Source of the DNA: Telmatactis stephensoni
Taxonomy: Eukaryota > Cnidaria > Anthozoa > Actiniaria > Isophelliidae
Direction of reading: 5' to 3'
NCBI GenBank assembly: GCA_029948255.1
Contig: JALIZF010001916.1
Location: forward strand, 434,001-498,000
Length of the DNA stretch: 64,000 nt
In this document: positions 36,501 through 47,205 of the stretch, piece by piece
Layout: the number at the start of each line of letters is the position of its first letter
How positions within the stretch are numbered: position 1 is the first letter of the stretch
Program-made: the position numbers and the translations under genes
The notes under the pieces: generated by a model
The model's database searches: none
What the model was told of the DNA's origin: nothing
The model's input: only the letters and a program-made list of their open reading frames with translations

Positions 36501-39500
36501 CCAAGATAAAAAGATGGAACTGGTTTTGTATCATCTGTATGATTTGTTTTTGACAGTGTATGATCATCTTGTTGGTTTTGCTGAAGAATCATCCATTCTC
36601 TTTGTTGGTATGTATTGCGTTTTGATTGCAATTTAAGCAACATATAAGCACGATAAGCACATTTCTAACATTGCAGTTTTCAACGACCACAAATGACAAA
36701 CTAATTTCATTATACCAATTCATGTTGCCCGCAGTAGTTGCAGATGCCACTCTTGTTAGTGACAATTCTCCTCAATCGCTATTCCTATTATTGTAGAGTC
36801 AAGCATATTTAGTTAGATTTTCTTTCATAGAACACGACAAATCTCATGTTATCTCTCGTCAGGTGTGTTTCTTGGCGATGCCAACGTAAGACGAAGCCTG
36901 CTTGACATCGTTCCTGAGAACAAGAAAGCTTCGTTTTTATCACAGCTTTTAACGAATGTCAAAAACGAAAAACCAGTTTATATGAAGGTATAACGACATT
37001 GGACATGGTTACTAGCCTCTCTGGAATGGTGGGTTTTTGTAATTCTTAGTTTTATCTATTTTTTCAGGCGTACATACAGATGGACTGGCGACTTGTTCTT
37101 GTAAAAAAGTCATTTCTACTGCACTACATACAGGGACAGTTTCAAGGGTATGACGACGTGTGATTTGATGTGCTTACCCTACCGTTTCCACTAAGAAGCA
37201 AGCTCCGCAGTAGTCTGCGTTGCAGCCGTTTGCAGTCGCAGGCTAGTTCCGCGCTAACTCCTATGAAATATAAAAACGCATCTCTTTTTCCAGTTTTCAC
37301 TAAATCGGCGTTTTCTAAGACACAAAAACACGTCAGTTTTGATGTGAACGGAAGGTCTAACCGTGAGAAAAAAAGATGCGTTTTTCAAATATAACCGGAT
37401 TAGTGTGCACGTATCCTATGCAGTCGTTCTTAGTTTCAGGATCCCTGTGCTCCTTCCCCAGCACAGGGATCCCGACACTAAGCACGGCTGTATAGGAGAT
37501 TGTGGAGGTACCCTCAGACTCAAAATCCATAATAACCTGTCATACTGTATAGTGCGTACGCTCTTGCAAAGCAAAAAATGTTGACTTCATTTATTATTTG
37601 TTCACAGATATCATCGATTCTACAAACCAACTCCTTTATCTTATTATCAAAATGTCTTCTCGTCCCAGACGGCTGTAAGTAATAACCATGTCACGTGGGT
37701 CGTAGTGCGACATGTCACGCCGAAACTTAAGATGCACCAGCGACATTGCGTGATTTATTTTTGAATGACATATATTACATATAAATTTTGTTCTCTAGGC
37801 TTCGCTGTTTGCCAGAGCTTGTGGACCCCAGGACCGAAGCGATCCTTGTGACGGAGAGAACCTGAGGACGAGTCTTGTTCATGTGAACCATTTCATTGAA
37901 AGCGCTAAGCATGATGGGGATCTTTTGAGTGTTTATCGTTGGCTGTTAATGAAATCATTAATGAGCCAGGTAACTGGATAACTTGTTACTACCGTCGTTG
38001 CCACCGCCATCATTACACACGCGTGCAAAACGACTGCGCATGCGCAAATTTTCCAAAATGAAATTGCACAGGAAACCAAACACAACAGCATTGTGAATTA
38101 AGATTGTTGCTCTAATCACTAATTCTACAAAATGTGATCGCTCGTGAAACCCCATATCAGAGAGAAATCAGGTATATATTTCATAAACAGAAATGTACAG
38201 CTTGGGCTACCTGTGGTTTACCGACTGAATCTATGGAATGCTCCTTTGGTTTTCGCACTGTTTTTCTTGGTGTGTAAAAAACACTGTAAAGGTGTAAACT
38301 AAAGACATTTGAAGCATAAAAAATGCCGCAAGTTCACCAAAGATGAACATTATACTATACTTTGAGAATTTTTGTCACTGTAATGTGGTCTGAACAAGGT
38401 TGCTATCATTATAAACAAACCATTTTTGGTAAGTACTTCATGGCTGAATGCCATATAGTCGTCTTCCTAATATTTACCCTAAACCTAACCATATTCAGCC
38501 ATGAAGTATAAACCCCATTTTTCAATCTTATCACTTTTCTTTCCCCAGTCCACCCTCCACGTGGCAGAGGCCTGGTACATGTTTCATAGCGCGGCTGCTC
38601 ATCTTGAGTACTTAATGACGTTGAATAAAACTTTACAAACCTTGGTGTACGAAGAGCTAAGCAGAACCTTTGCACCAGCTAAAGATAATGACACTACAGA
38701 AGTAAGATAACCTCACTTGATTGTATTACTAAAGGGTTCGTTATCTTACTTTGAAGAGTCTTGACGCAGCCGTGTTGTGTAGGGAGTGTTCTTCGACGCA
38801 CGGCTGCTATCTTTGTTCTAATCCATTGCAATATTTTATGAAATAAATGGAATCAAAATTGAAATACTTCTAGCTTACCATGGTAACATCCAGAGCTCTT
38901 GACGTTAATCGTTTGTGCCCCTCCTTTCCTCCCATTCTAACTGCCGCTCGTTTTCAATTCCTTTCCTATTTTTACCCCATTTTTCAATTTCAAAACACCA
39001 CGTTAAGTTGTTTAAAACTACGGTTTTTTTTCCAGTCTTTATTAGACCAGACAGTACTTGGTGAAATGGTTCAAGCGTACTGTCAGAAACTAGACAAAGT
39101 GTTACAACGTGGTACCTGCATGGCTCCTAGTGGACTATTAAACCTTTTACATGGTGAGTAGGGGTACAATAAATAAGATGGGAAAATACTCTGGATATAG
39201 TGCGCTATTCACAATATCCATGACCCAAACAGTTCAGTGCGAGTTTACTACTGCCATGTGTATACCGTGAAGTATCTACGCAATGGTTAACTGAGTCCAT
39301 CTCTGTTTATTGCAGATAAACTTCGTTTAGTTACTGAACTCGATCGGACGTCCAACACTTTACAACTCAAGATTAAGGAACAGGTACGCACTACTAATTA
39401 ACAACAGTACTTTAAAAACAAGTACATAAGGAACAACTGTGGATTAGTTGGTTAGGGCGTGTCCCAAATCGGCGCTCATCCTCATGGCCCTCTACATTCT

Positions 39501-39714
39501 CTTGTACATTCTTTAATACCCGTGGGATGGGCCTCAAGTGGCATTATTTAACCGTTTTGACAATGTTTTTTCTGTCTAGACTCCTATAATCTTACAAGAA
39601 ATCAACGAACTGCTTCAACCACTTTTAGACGCATCTGCGCATGACATTCACCGCGTATGTCCACAATCCCAGCAGGCTTTGCTGTCTGTCACAGAAGAAA
39701 TTCATGGACGTTAA
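25220..39714 (+). CDS. Large conserved multi-exon protein of unknown function (about 1,080 aa)
   Basis: About 31 exons with good GT-AG borders and consistent phases: 25220-25297 (uncertain), 26109-26300, 26443-26489, 26564-26730, 27331-27456, 28077-28152, 29255-29307 (or 29332), 29421-29480, 29785-29873, 30167-30321, 31089-31257, 31431-31523, 32051-32183, 32413-32489, 32656-32785, 32854-32946, 33471-33573, 33955-34027, 34099-34223, 34318-34433, 35460-35572, 36271-36418, 36557-36607, 36863-36987, 37068-37147, 37608-37674, 37799-37969, 38549-38701, 39036-39153, 39316-39383, 39580-39714. No signal peptide or membrane span is evident, and the protein looks mostly helical. Notable stretches are THDNPPWWGLHSILKAVN, GEIQFNFNFMRVEL, a basic Ser/Pro linker (FSKSKKKPSPNPSAYVPSST), LISAVGALDSKHYNILL, GFTPLYGRMMPYLHQIELEE and VAEAWYMFHSAAAHLEYL. 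I do not recognise the family; comparison from memory with WASH and WAVE subunits did not fit. Exon 7 ends cleanly in GAG/gtgaga only if one extra base is assumed. A poly(A) signal aataaa lies near 39,844. Confidence 0.85.
25888..26001. repeat. Two direct copies of a 41 bp unit
   Basis: ccgctgatcgaatgtatcgc (gtgctcgtctagtgacatcc) at about 25,889 recurs at about 25,961 with two changes. The spacer is about 31 bp. It lies in the first intron of the large plus-strand gene, or its 5' flank if the first exon is wrong. Confidence 0.8.
28199..28760 (+). mobile_element. 562 bp TIR transposon with 8 bp target-site duplication carrying a helicase fragment
   Basis: The left end (tagcctgcgttgctggcggt, ctacggttttgggg, gagagaaaatgaaagaccgc, ctgcccaaatatgttgggtt) is repeated inverted at the right end for about 85 bp with few mismatches. 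The element is flanked by a perfect direct repeat tatatggg (28,191-28,198 and 28,761-28,768). It lies in an intron of the large plus-strand gene. The terminal tagcct word is shared with the MITEs at 16,063 and 36,001. An 8-9 bp duplication suggests a hAT- or Mutator-type transposase acting in trans. Confidence 0.93.
28387..28659 (+). pseudogene. RecQ/DEAD-type helicase N-terminal fragment captured in transposon
   Basis: An open frame of 90 residues lies wholly between the inverted repeats. It contains LKDKQHKAVYELLQGNDVLG then VLPTSFGKSMIF, which is the Q-motif region and Walker A (motif I) of RecQ-like helicases; the family usually has LPTGFGKS. The frame stops before motif II (DEAH), so it cannot encode an active helicase. 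Either the element captured a host exon or it is the remains of an element that encoded a helicase. The first ATG lies in the context aaaatggtggcc. Confidence 0.75.
29497..29680. mobile_element. 184 bp pogo/Tigger-like MITE
   Basis: The ends tacagtggaatctc and gagagttttcactgta are inverted repeats with flanking TA. The interior repeats words such as ttatagaggtgtcctgt (Tigger-type MITEs have the same texture). It lies in an intron of the large plus-strand gene. Confidence 0.75.
30511..31060 (-). mobile_element. 5'-truncated non-LTR retrotransposon remnant with (ATT)n tail
   Basis: On the minus strand, 31,042-30,719 reads as the extreme C-terminus of a reverse-transcriptase ORF: LDRCLKRRYILQRIDI, LFNILPSKIRTKYNLR, and KTERYKGAFNNRLAFSYNL, a typical ending of CR1/Jockey-like elements. 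A 3' tail of about 130 bp then runs into 24 copies of att (30,511-30,582 as aat). The RT catalytic domain is absent. It is inserted in an intron in antisense to the host gene. Confidence 0.8.
31692..31971. mobile_element. 280 bp MITE with 60 bp GCGCGCAACA-rich arms
   Basis: The left arm (ttcgtacacacggtgtaaca, gaaacatttgctgaaacatc, gcgcgcaaca) is repeated inverted on the right (tgttgcgcgcggtgtttcag, caaatgtttcgggaaacgtt, gcaccgtgtgtccgggcc). The loop holds cgagttctacttctgcaac, which is also in the element at 35.8 kb. It is non-coding, in an intron. Confidence 0.88.
32515..32572. repeat. (TTG)n microsatellite
   Basis: gttgttgttgctgttgctgt and further imperfect ttg copies extend over about 55 bp in an intron of the large plus-strand gene. 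Confidence 0.9.
33113..33277 (-). mobile_element. tRNA-derived SINE-like copy
   Basis: Read on the minus strand it begins agcatggcacagttggttag (A box), then gtgcgagaggtcccgagttc and gatccttcgct (B box GAGTTCGATCC). A body with agcactgatggagagagggg and ctgggagacta follows, shared with the copy at 34,550. The A and B boxes are intact in sequence, but there is no acceptor stem, so it is not a working tRNA gene. Confidence 0.8.
34482..34905. repeat. Foldback of the 5.6 kb family, interrupted by a SINE
   Basis: Left words ggccttgtttacatgaaagc and gagatgtccctggtatctga, and right words tgtccacagggtaaagaaaa and caaaagagttatcgcaggta, match the arms and loop of the element at 5,589-5,718. The two halves are separated by the SINE copy listed next. 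Confidence 0.65.
34550..34790 (+). mobile_element. tRNA-derived SINE-like copy nested in a foldback
   Basis: aggatggcacagttggttag (A box), ggtcccgagttcaatcccc (B box), then cttcacatccttgtttcgac, taaaacggagcactgatgta, gagggcgcacctt and cgggagactgggcaac. It is the most complete of the three copies in the window. It interrupts the foldback element, so it inserted later. Confidence 0.8.
35220..35437. repeat. Minisatellite, 21 bp unit (acgatgacagaacgacagtct)
   Basis: About ten diverged copies of cttacgatgacagaacgaca(gt) lie immediately 5' of the exon that starts at 35,460. The array ends 23 bp from the acceptor. No protein is implied. Confidence 0.9.
35760..35998. repeat. Diverged GCAAC-rich MITE related to 31.7 kb element
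   Basis: It shares gagttctacttctgcaa and ctgcacgcaac words with the 31,692-31,971 element, and gttgcacggtttgtccacct faces ttgtgtgtacgggtttt inverted. The arms are too degraded to fix exact ends. Confidence 0.55.
35999..36099. mobile_element. 101 bp near-perfect hairpin MITE, TAGCCT family
   Basis: Arms tagcctcctacgcaggcgtt, tttgtctcgatccagtaaat, ttcccttg pair with their inverse over about 47 bp; the centre is near 36,048. The imperfect flanks tgcaacac and tgtaacac look like an aged 8 bp duplication. The same terminal word occurs in the elements at 16,063 and 28,199. Confidence 0.85.
37270..37472. repeat. Two hairpins in an intron
   Basis: aaaaacgcatctctttttc (37,271) faces gaaaaaaagatgcgttttt (to about 37,388). 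A tighter hairpin aggatccctgtgctccttcc with ccagcacagggatccc lies at 37,437-37,471. Both are probably MITE parts. Confidence 0.65.
38431..38505. repeat. Short foldback tacttcatggctgaat
   Basis: tacttcatggctgaatgcca and accatattcagccatgaagt are inverted repeats separated by about 40 bp containing cctaatatttaccctaaacc. It is an intronic MITE or small hairpin. Confidence 0.75.
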
Positions 39715-39914
39715 TTATAGACTGCTGTAAAAAAAAACACTTATGTAAAACATACACATACATCATACACATTCATCACATTCACGTGCTACTGTACATA
39801 AACACTTTCATGTCAAGTTATTGTACGCATTCAGACTCGTTTCAATAAAGAAATCGAATCACCTTCGCTGTGGAGCAAATTATTGTACGCGCTCGTCGAT
39901 TTCTCATCTCATAC

Positions 39915-40145
39915 AGAGCAGAGTTTGCCGTGAAGTGCTATACCGTGACGTGTTGTACCGTTTTCTCATCTTATACAGAGCAGAGTTTGTGCCGTGCCGT
40001 GTCGTGTCGTGTCGTGCCGTGTTGTCTTGTGCCGTGACGTGTTGTACCGTGACGTGTTGTACCGTTACGTGCTGTACCGGCGTGACGTGCTATACCGTGA
40101 CGTACTGAGCTGTAACGTGTTGTCCGTGACGTGTTATGCCGTGAC
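39915..40145. repeat. Degenerate satellite of cgtg(t/c)cgtg words
   Basis: The words gtgacgtgttgtaccgtgac and gtgccgtgtcgtgtcgtgtc repeat irregularly with 5-, 10- and 15-bp periods. It lies just 3' of the large plus-strand gene. The Cys/Tyr-rich open frames through it are artefacts. Confidence 0.85.
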
Positions 40146-43100
40146 ATTTACAAGAAGAAAGAAAGAAAAACCTAGAAAGATTAACTAAAAAATGTATATA
40201 TAATTAAAGGGGAAAATTGATAGTCGTTGCTCAAGCTGGCCACAGGTGCGGGAATAATATATTCTTTAACTCGCTGACACACGCACGGTACAGTTTCACG
40301 AAAGTTAGGCTACACCCAGCTCTGTGGTGACGTGAGTGAGTAGTGACAGTCGAGATAACGGCAATCAACATATTTAAAGACTATTTACGATCTGATTATT
40401 ATAGTTTGTGGGCGTGTCCTGGGAAATTCCATCACCGGGGAGTATTGTAATTTATATATTTAGCTTTTCCTTCCTATGAAGGTAGGGACACTACAACAAT
40501 TTGCATTAATTACTCTCATTAAACGTTTATTGACACAGACCACGTACATACACCGCGAGTTTATCCAAGATGGCTGCCGTGACGTCACGCAATAGTTAGA
40601 GACGTTGAAGCTCGATCAAAGCTGTATTTGTGAGTCCAAAGGGCCTACACTTTCTTATATGATTAGGCCTCGCAGATGGTTGTAATGCCTGATAATAGGG
40701 AACTTAAGCAAACAAAAACGACGACGACACGGACGTCACGCGTACGGTATTTTTCGTGCGCCGTCACCGTTGAGGTTCCCGTTGTCGCAAATCATCATCA
40801 TCATCATCATCACCAACACCTTTATTTAACGTGGTCAAAAGTATACTTAGTTCAATACAAAGTATTCGTTGCTAATTTTCAGGTACTGCCGCAACAAAAA
40901 CAATAAAAATTAAAATAAACAAATAAACAAATAAATAAATGAATGAATGAATGAAAAATGAACAAATGAATAAATTGGACTAACCTAGTCTCGCTTATTT
41001 TTACAGTTTTATGTATAAACAAATCTTTATTAATAAATTGGACAACTGTGATAAAAATATATAAATACTTAAAAACAGCTTAAGATATAAAATTATTTTT
41101 TAAAATATATGTATGTTATCTCATGCAAATTAAAATTCTTATGTGTTCACAAGATCGTTAACGTCATCAAATGCTATTTAAGACTGTTTACTTCAGGTTG
41201 ATATCTCAAAGTGTCAGGTAGGGGTTCCATATTTTGGAGGCCAAGTACCACCACGATTTTAAACCTTGCCAAAATCGCTAGAACGTCGGTGTTGACGGCG
41301 CGCGCATGGAAAAATACGCGTGGCATTACGTGTTGACGTTTTTCGTTACTTACGGTCCCTAATGTTCCGTGATTAATGACAGGTAAGCCAATCAAGGCGT
41401 TAAGAGTATGTTCATTATTACAAGTAGCATGAAATTAAATTGGCGTCTGCTTAGTAGTTAAATCCAAATGCACGCCAGCGTCACAGTAATAAAAGAATTC
41501 CTTAAAATAATCAATATCAGCAAAAAACGTTGACAGTTACGACAAGAATTTCGAGTGTTTTTATAGACAACACGGCACTGACACGGTCATAGGTGCGGCA
41601 CGTTCGGTTTCACACTCATACGAAAATCTGCTCGATTAGCCTTCCTTTCATCACTTATATCCAATAACCCGGGCGCCCTCGCGTCCTGTTTTTCTGCCGA
41701 TATACTCATTGGTTGATAATCAAGAGGTTTAAAAACATATTTCAAGTTGTTTGTAATAAGAAATACTCAAACTATCAGTGTTGTAGAGTGGGGTAGAGAG
41801 TGAATGGCGTGCGTGGCGGGTGGCACGTCTATAAAAATCTCAGAGAGGAGGAAGTGTTTGGGCATGACATTTCCCTCACTTCCACCGCTAACAAGTAGCC
41901 GGCTTCTACATAATCCAGTCGTAGATACGGGGTTACAAAAAGTTGCGTTTTTAAACATCCTAACGAGGAGGACGCCCGAGACAAATTTCTAAAGCTTAAA
42001 CCGTTTTCGAGGGTTTGAAAGGTATTCCTTTTTTGAAGAAAAAGATGTGTTGTCGTGTGGATGGGGCATAAAATAAATATAAAACTGTATTTTCATATTT
42101 AAAAATAGTTGTGTGATCATACTGTGTAAAAGAGAAAATAGAGGATTGTGCGTGACGTGTGTTCAAGCATTTTTATTCTTCGTGATTCGGGAATGGACAA
42201 GATCATTTCTCGTGATTTGTACAAAACATTCTTTATGTGACACGGGAAAAGTCGAAATAATTGTTCGAGATTCGCGATTTCCTTGTCTTGTTCTACTTGT
42301 ATCATTGAAGTTTTCTCAAGAAATAAAAGAAGATGAAAAAGTCATTCACGTTGTCTCAGTTCTGCGCTTATTATTTACTCTCACAGCACCTACGTAATGT
42401 AAAGACTACATGAACGGTGTAAGTAAGGTGTATGTGAACATGATTAAGCAGGGTTTCTAATAATCTTTCCTTGTTTGGGGAGAAAAAATCACAGTTGTCC
42501 GTGATTTGATCTTTTCATCTTCCGTGAACCAAGGACCCCTCCTGTACCCCCTGTGTGTACGATAGTTTATGGAATCAGATCTTCTTCCTTTCCAAGCACT
42601 TAGTTAGTAAAACACTTCACACTACACGTTCATGCCACTCTTGTTCGACATGTACCGTGGGAAAACGACACGTGTTGAACTGATGGTTGCGTTGACACAC
42701 GAATCAAGCAGTGTTTACTTGTGCCACGGAATTCTTGTATTTACGCTAATGGAAGCGAGGAAAAGCACCACTCAATTTACCGACATCCTTGATGACGTAA
42801 ACATTAGATCGACCAATCACGTTAAAGCCTACGATTCAATGGGAACATCAGAGTCAAGACAAGTGAAAAACGTTAAAAGTTTGTGAGACGGAATTTTTAA
42901 AATCTACTTAGAACACAAAAAAGACAGATATTGAGTTATCCAAGAGATTATCCTTGGCGATCATCAGAGTGCCCAGAAGCGTTGGTGTACATAAGCAATA
43001 TTCAAAGAAGTATTACAAGTTCTCTCGCTTTGCTCTCGGACCAATCAGCGAAGACTTTGAAACAGGAAGTGAAACGTTCGATTGAGATAATGAATGACAT

Positions 43101-43330
43101 TTAAAAACAAACCGCAAGTGTCCATGGGGTTATAAAAAATGATCCTAAATGACTCTTACATTTCACACGGAGGCAACGTTTTTACTGCAACGATCAACAT
43201 ATTAATGTTTGGACGGAAAATTGGTTAGATCTCCAACACAAAGAAAGCAAACAGATCCATTACGGGTTGGTGAAAACGGAGCTCAAATAAACCTAAATGG
43301 AGCTTGTTTAGTCAAGGCAGGAAGACTAAT
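40146..43330. other. Intergenic, no gene recognised
   Basis: It contains a CRE-like gtgacgtcac near 40,578, a catcatcatcatcatcatca run followed by ccaacacctttatttaacg at 40,784-40,830 (probable minus-strand LINE tail), an aaataaac/gaatgaat run near 40,915-40,970, and AT-rich DNA. The frames of 60-95 residues here lack splice context or recognisable domains. Confidence 0.6.
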
Positions 43331-43902
43331 TATGTCAGAGGAAGGTAAAACCAGAAAACGCACAGTAACGAGATTGCATCTTTTCTCGTCCAAATCGAAA
43401 CTCAAGCACAAGGGAGTAACAAGGAGAAGACAGCAGTTTCCACGATTCAACTCACGACCACCATCTTGAAAAAGAAACATTATTGAACGACCAAACTGAA
43501 TCAAGCAATCATAAGCAGAGCGGCGAGGCAGATAAAAAGCCACACAACATCACCGAGTCGTTAAAACACGCTGGAAAAGCTCTACTACCGCAGCTGGGGA
43601 CCGCAAATCGACATCGAAAATTCTCTCGGCAAAGCACTATTGATATTGGCGACATCAAGTCAGCAGTAAAAAACAACAACAGCTCAGCTCAAGAGGGAAA
43701 AGAAAACCCGTCGGAAGAGGGAACAAGTAGAAGGAGTTTAGCCCACCTGGACTTAGCTGAGCTGTCACACACTCACAGAAGAACTGCAACCTGTGAAGAA
43801 CTCGAAAAGTTTACTTTACACGAAGGAACGGAGAAGTCTTTGTACAACCTGAGAAAAGATTTACTTACTTATCAAAGGCTGAAGGAGTGGTCTTTTATTT
43901 GA
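43331..43902 (+). CDS. Possible short single-exon gene, function unknown, frame broken once
   Basis: From ATG 43,331 the frame reads MSEEGKTRKRTVTRLHLFSS, a basic N-terminus. It shifts by +1 near 43,425 into a long frame running to TGA at 43,902: KETLLNDQTESSNHKQSGEA, FSRQSTIDIGDIKSAVKNNN, SLYNLRKDLLTYQRLKEW. Composition (hydrophilic, Ser/Lys/Glu-rich) looks protein-like rather than random, and aataaa follows the stop by about 10 bp. Domain and family are unknown. The break resembles the single-base insertions in the recognised genes. It could also be the last exon of a larger gene. Confidence 0.45.
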
Positions 43903-45651
43903 CTAGGAAAGGAAATAAAAAGCTTAATGTTTTGTCACTTGGACAAATGGTACAGAATGGTGCCTCCCACTACGATATTTATAGTGCTTAAGCAGCAATC
44001 AAATTGTTATTCCTGACACACAACCAGTCCTAAATACACCGGCTTTGTGTAACGCCGCAGAGTAAAGACCAAATGCCAAAAGCAAGTTTTATAATCTATT
44101 GACGTGTGAGATAAAAATACCTTAGTCATAAAATGCGAAGGAAACGAATGCCATTATAATGAAGCAGATGATTTGGTTTATGAAGAAACCCCACCAATAC
44201 CCCAAGGGCATTCACTGTAACGCGATTTCTGTATACGAGCCGAAAGCATTTTTTTCGAGGTGCAATTTGTGGGCAGGAGATGAATTTCCTAGTTACCAAA
44301 CATGTGCAATGACTAAATTCGAAACGTCAACAAGACAAAGTATGTTTTTACAAAGAATCCAAAAACTGTTATTCTAGATAGAATGTAATCGAAGATGTCA
44401 TCTTTGAAAGAAAAAACGAAAAGATTGGCTTCGTACGGGGAGAATGGAAAGTCCTTGTCGAGAAAAGATTATTTTGATAATTGGTAATCTGATAAGAATA
44501 GGAACATTATAACTATAATAAATATGTATAAACACCATACGAAATTTAATATCAGAAGACAAAAAAAGCAATAAAAAAACTCGTGGATCTATGGAGAATA
44601 CATAGCATTATGTGCGTGAATTTCAATACTCTTATTTCGAAAATTAAAAACAAAAGTGAAACTAAGAGGTTGTGCGATTACAGCATCATCTTCGATATCA
44701 ACCAAATGAAAACGATAAATGTCACTTTAAAAGTCCTACTGGATGCTCACTTAAAGTGTCTACAAACATGAATTTACTCAAATAAAACATGAATTCAAAA
44801 TTTATCTGATACTTGACATTTTCAACCTAGTTTTTGCTAGTTTCAATTGGAAGTCAAAGCTACTGTTGAAAACTTTAGATTTCCAAATAGAAAATGTTCA
44901 TTTTCATCAGCCAGTGAACAAAACCTGCAACAAGGTTTCAGAAAGACTATCAGAAAATATTCAAAATAACATTCAGACATAATGCAATTGTCTGTATATT
45001 GGAGCTAAGATGAACAAGTAACAATGATGAATAATTTAGAAAATCTTGTACAAGAAAACAAAAAGAACTATGAAACAATTCAAACAGTAAGTACAACTTC
45101 GACAATGAAATATAATGAAATTGTGAGGTAGAGACAGACACGGTAAAGTGAAAAAAAGAGAAAAAGAAAGAAAATACAGAAAGGAGGAAACTGATGCGAA
45201 AAAAAGCTGAAATGACCAAGAGAGACAAACAGTAAGCAGCTGTTTTTACAGCACTAATTAAGAGAAAATGAGATCAAAAAACACAGAACCACAACGAAAT
45301 GATCAACACAACTTCACAGTGGCAACAGCTGTTTTATCGGCAAATTTGACTTGGATAATTTGCTGTTTGTCTTAATGCCGAATAATATGTCTAGTAGACA
45401 TTCATATGTAAAATTTAATTTCCTCAATTGACAGTTTTTCAGATATTTGAACGAAAGGATGAATAATGAGGAGTTTTTAATTACTAGTTTTGAGCTCAGT
45501 CACGTGCCCGAACTGTGAATGAACTGTCGGCCAGACCACTGCATAATAGTAGAGATAATCAAATGAAAACATGGAAAACTGAACGAGAAATGGAACGAGG
45601 AAATGAGCGTTAGGCTTGGTAACACAACACTGTGATTTAGTACAAAGATAC

Positions 45652-46010
45652 CTTCGTTAACTCGAACTTCATGCTATGTCAAACAAATTCACCCCCCCCC
45701 CCCCTGTGTTTACACAGTCATTTACTATTGAAACTCCCCCCCTGTATTTACACGGTCATTTACTATTGGATAATTTTTTTTTATATCGTAAAAATTTGGG
45801 AAAAGTTACTTTGAAATTCTTGAAATTCTGATATTTCGGTATGTTTCGCGTGGTGCAGTATCTGATGCATCTCGCTTTCATCTGAAAGACAGATACTTGA
45901 GCACATACACAACATACTTGAAATTCAAAACCGAAAATTCAATTTAACTCGAACCCCCCCCCCCTAAATCGAACAATTTCCGTTTCCCTTGGAAGTTCGA
46001 GTTAACGGGT
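45652..46010. mobile_element. Inverted-repeat element, ends cgttaactcgaacttc
   Basis: cgttaactcgaacttc (45,655) and gaagttcgagttaacg (to 46,007) are perfect 16 bp inverted repeats. The interior contains two copies of a unit with ccccccctgtgtttacacag and tcatttactattg. It is a Tigger/pogo-like MITE by texture. Confidence 0.8.
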
Positions 46011-47057
46011 GTTTCCAGTAGTTCAGGCTCCATTTTCATATCTCTCTCATAGCTTAAATTGATGGACATTCACTTTGAATTTCTTTTGATGATAAAACCG
46101 CTCATAAGTTGATCATTTTCGAAGGTTTACCACAACAATAAATAATAAATGAATTTCGACTTTTTTTAAATAAAAATATATGAAAAAATAAGTATAAAAT
46201 TGGTTAACCAGCTCAAAAATTACAGTTCTGGGCACTAGGGGGGCTAAGTTAATATACACAACTCATTCAATTTAGCACGCCACTCAGACTCCGTCCACAT
46301 AATAAATTTCAAATTAAAACTTAAAATGCATCTTTTTGCGACAATTATGCCTCTTTTCCACACACAAACGGAGTTTTCCTCTCTAAGAAAACGCCATTTT
46401 AATGTGGACAGCAAAAACAGAGGAAAAAATTTCAAATTTATCACGATAATGAAAGGGGGACAGTTTCAATATCAATGCCTTTCCTTCGTGTTGCAGTATG
46501 CATTCCTGATCTGGGTTATGTTTTTTGTATTTCAGGGTATTGTTTTAACAATTCATTATTCAGTGTTTCATTGTCTTTACATCCAAGGCCGTGCCCGCTG
46601 GAACACCAATAATGAGCATATAATAATATACTGGTTTCTACTCAACACGGTTTTAAGACGCAAAGTCTACTGACCCAGCAGTAAAGAACAGCGTGCTATA
46701 GTTTTATATTCTTTTTCATTACAGTCACATATCTACTAAACTAAAAGATAACAAACACAAGCTGAACAGTTATTGAACTTTTTTTATCGTAAATGTGAGT
46801 TATTACATGTCATATAAAAAGGAATGCTTCAACAAATGCCTTTCGCCGTGAATTTATAAATAGTGATGCTTCATAAAATAGTCATTCTCAATATTGAGAA
46901 ACCACTGAAAAACGCCTATGTTTAACTTATGTAATTTTATCTCACTACCTATCTATCTATACTAAGTAACTTCCTTTGATATACACTATGTGGCGGAGTA
47001 TCTTTCGATAACCTCACAGAGGGCACCAAAACGTGACAACTAGAATACATCCGCCTT

Positions 47058-47205
47058 ACATCGCTCGCAGAAAACCCTTCGTATTCACATGCTACACGAA
47101 CACGCTACAGAAAAAGGCTACACGTAAAAACATCGCTCGCAGAAAAACCCTTCGTATTCACATGCTACACGAACACGCTACAGAAAAAGGCTACACGTAC
47201 ACACA
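47058..47205. repeat. Tandem duplication of a ~74 bp unit
   Basis: catcgctcgcagaaaaccct through ctacagaaaaaggctacacg occurs twice in a row with one indel. There is no evidence that it is coding. Confidence 0.9.

Noticed and set aside
25220..39714. Identification of the large plus-strand gene as WASHC4, NCKAP1 or CYFIP
   Set aside because: Considered because WASHC5 lies nearby, but remembered segments of these proteins do not match any exon.
39821..40188. Cys/Tyr/Arg-rich frames 3' of the large gene
   Set aside because: They run through the cgtg-type satellite; not coding.
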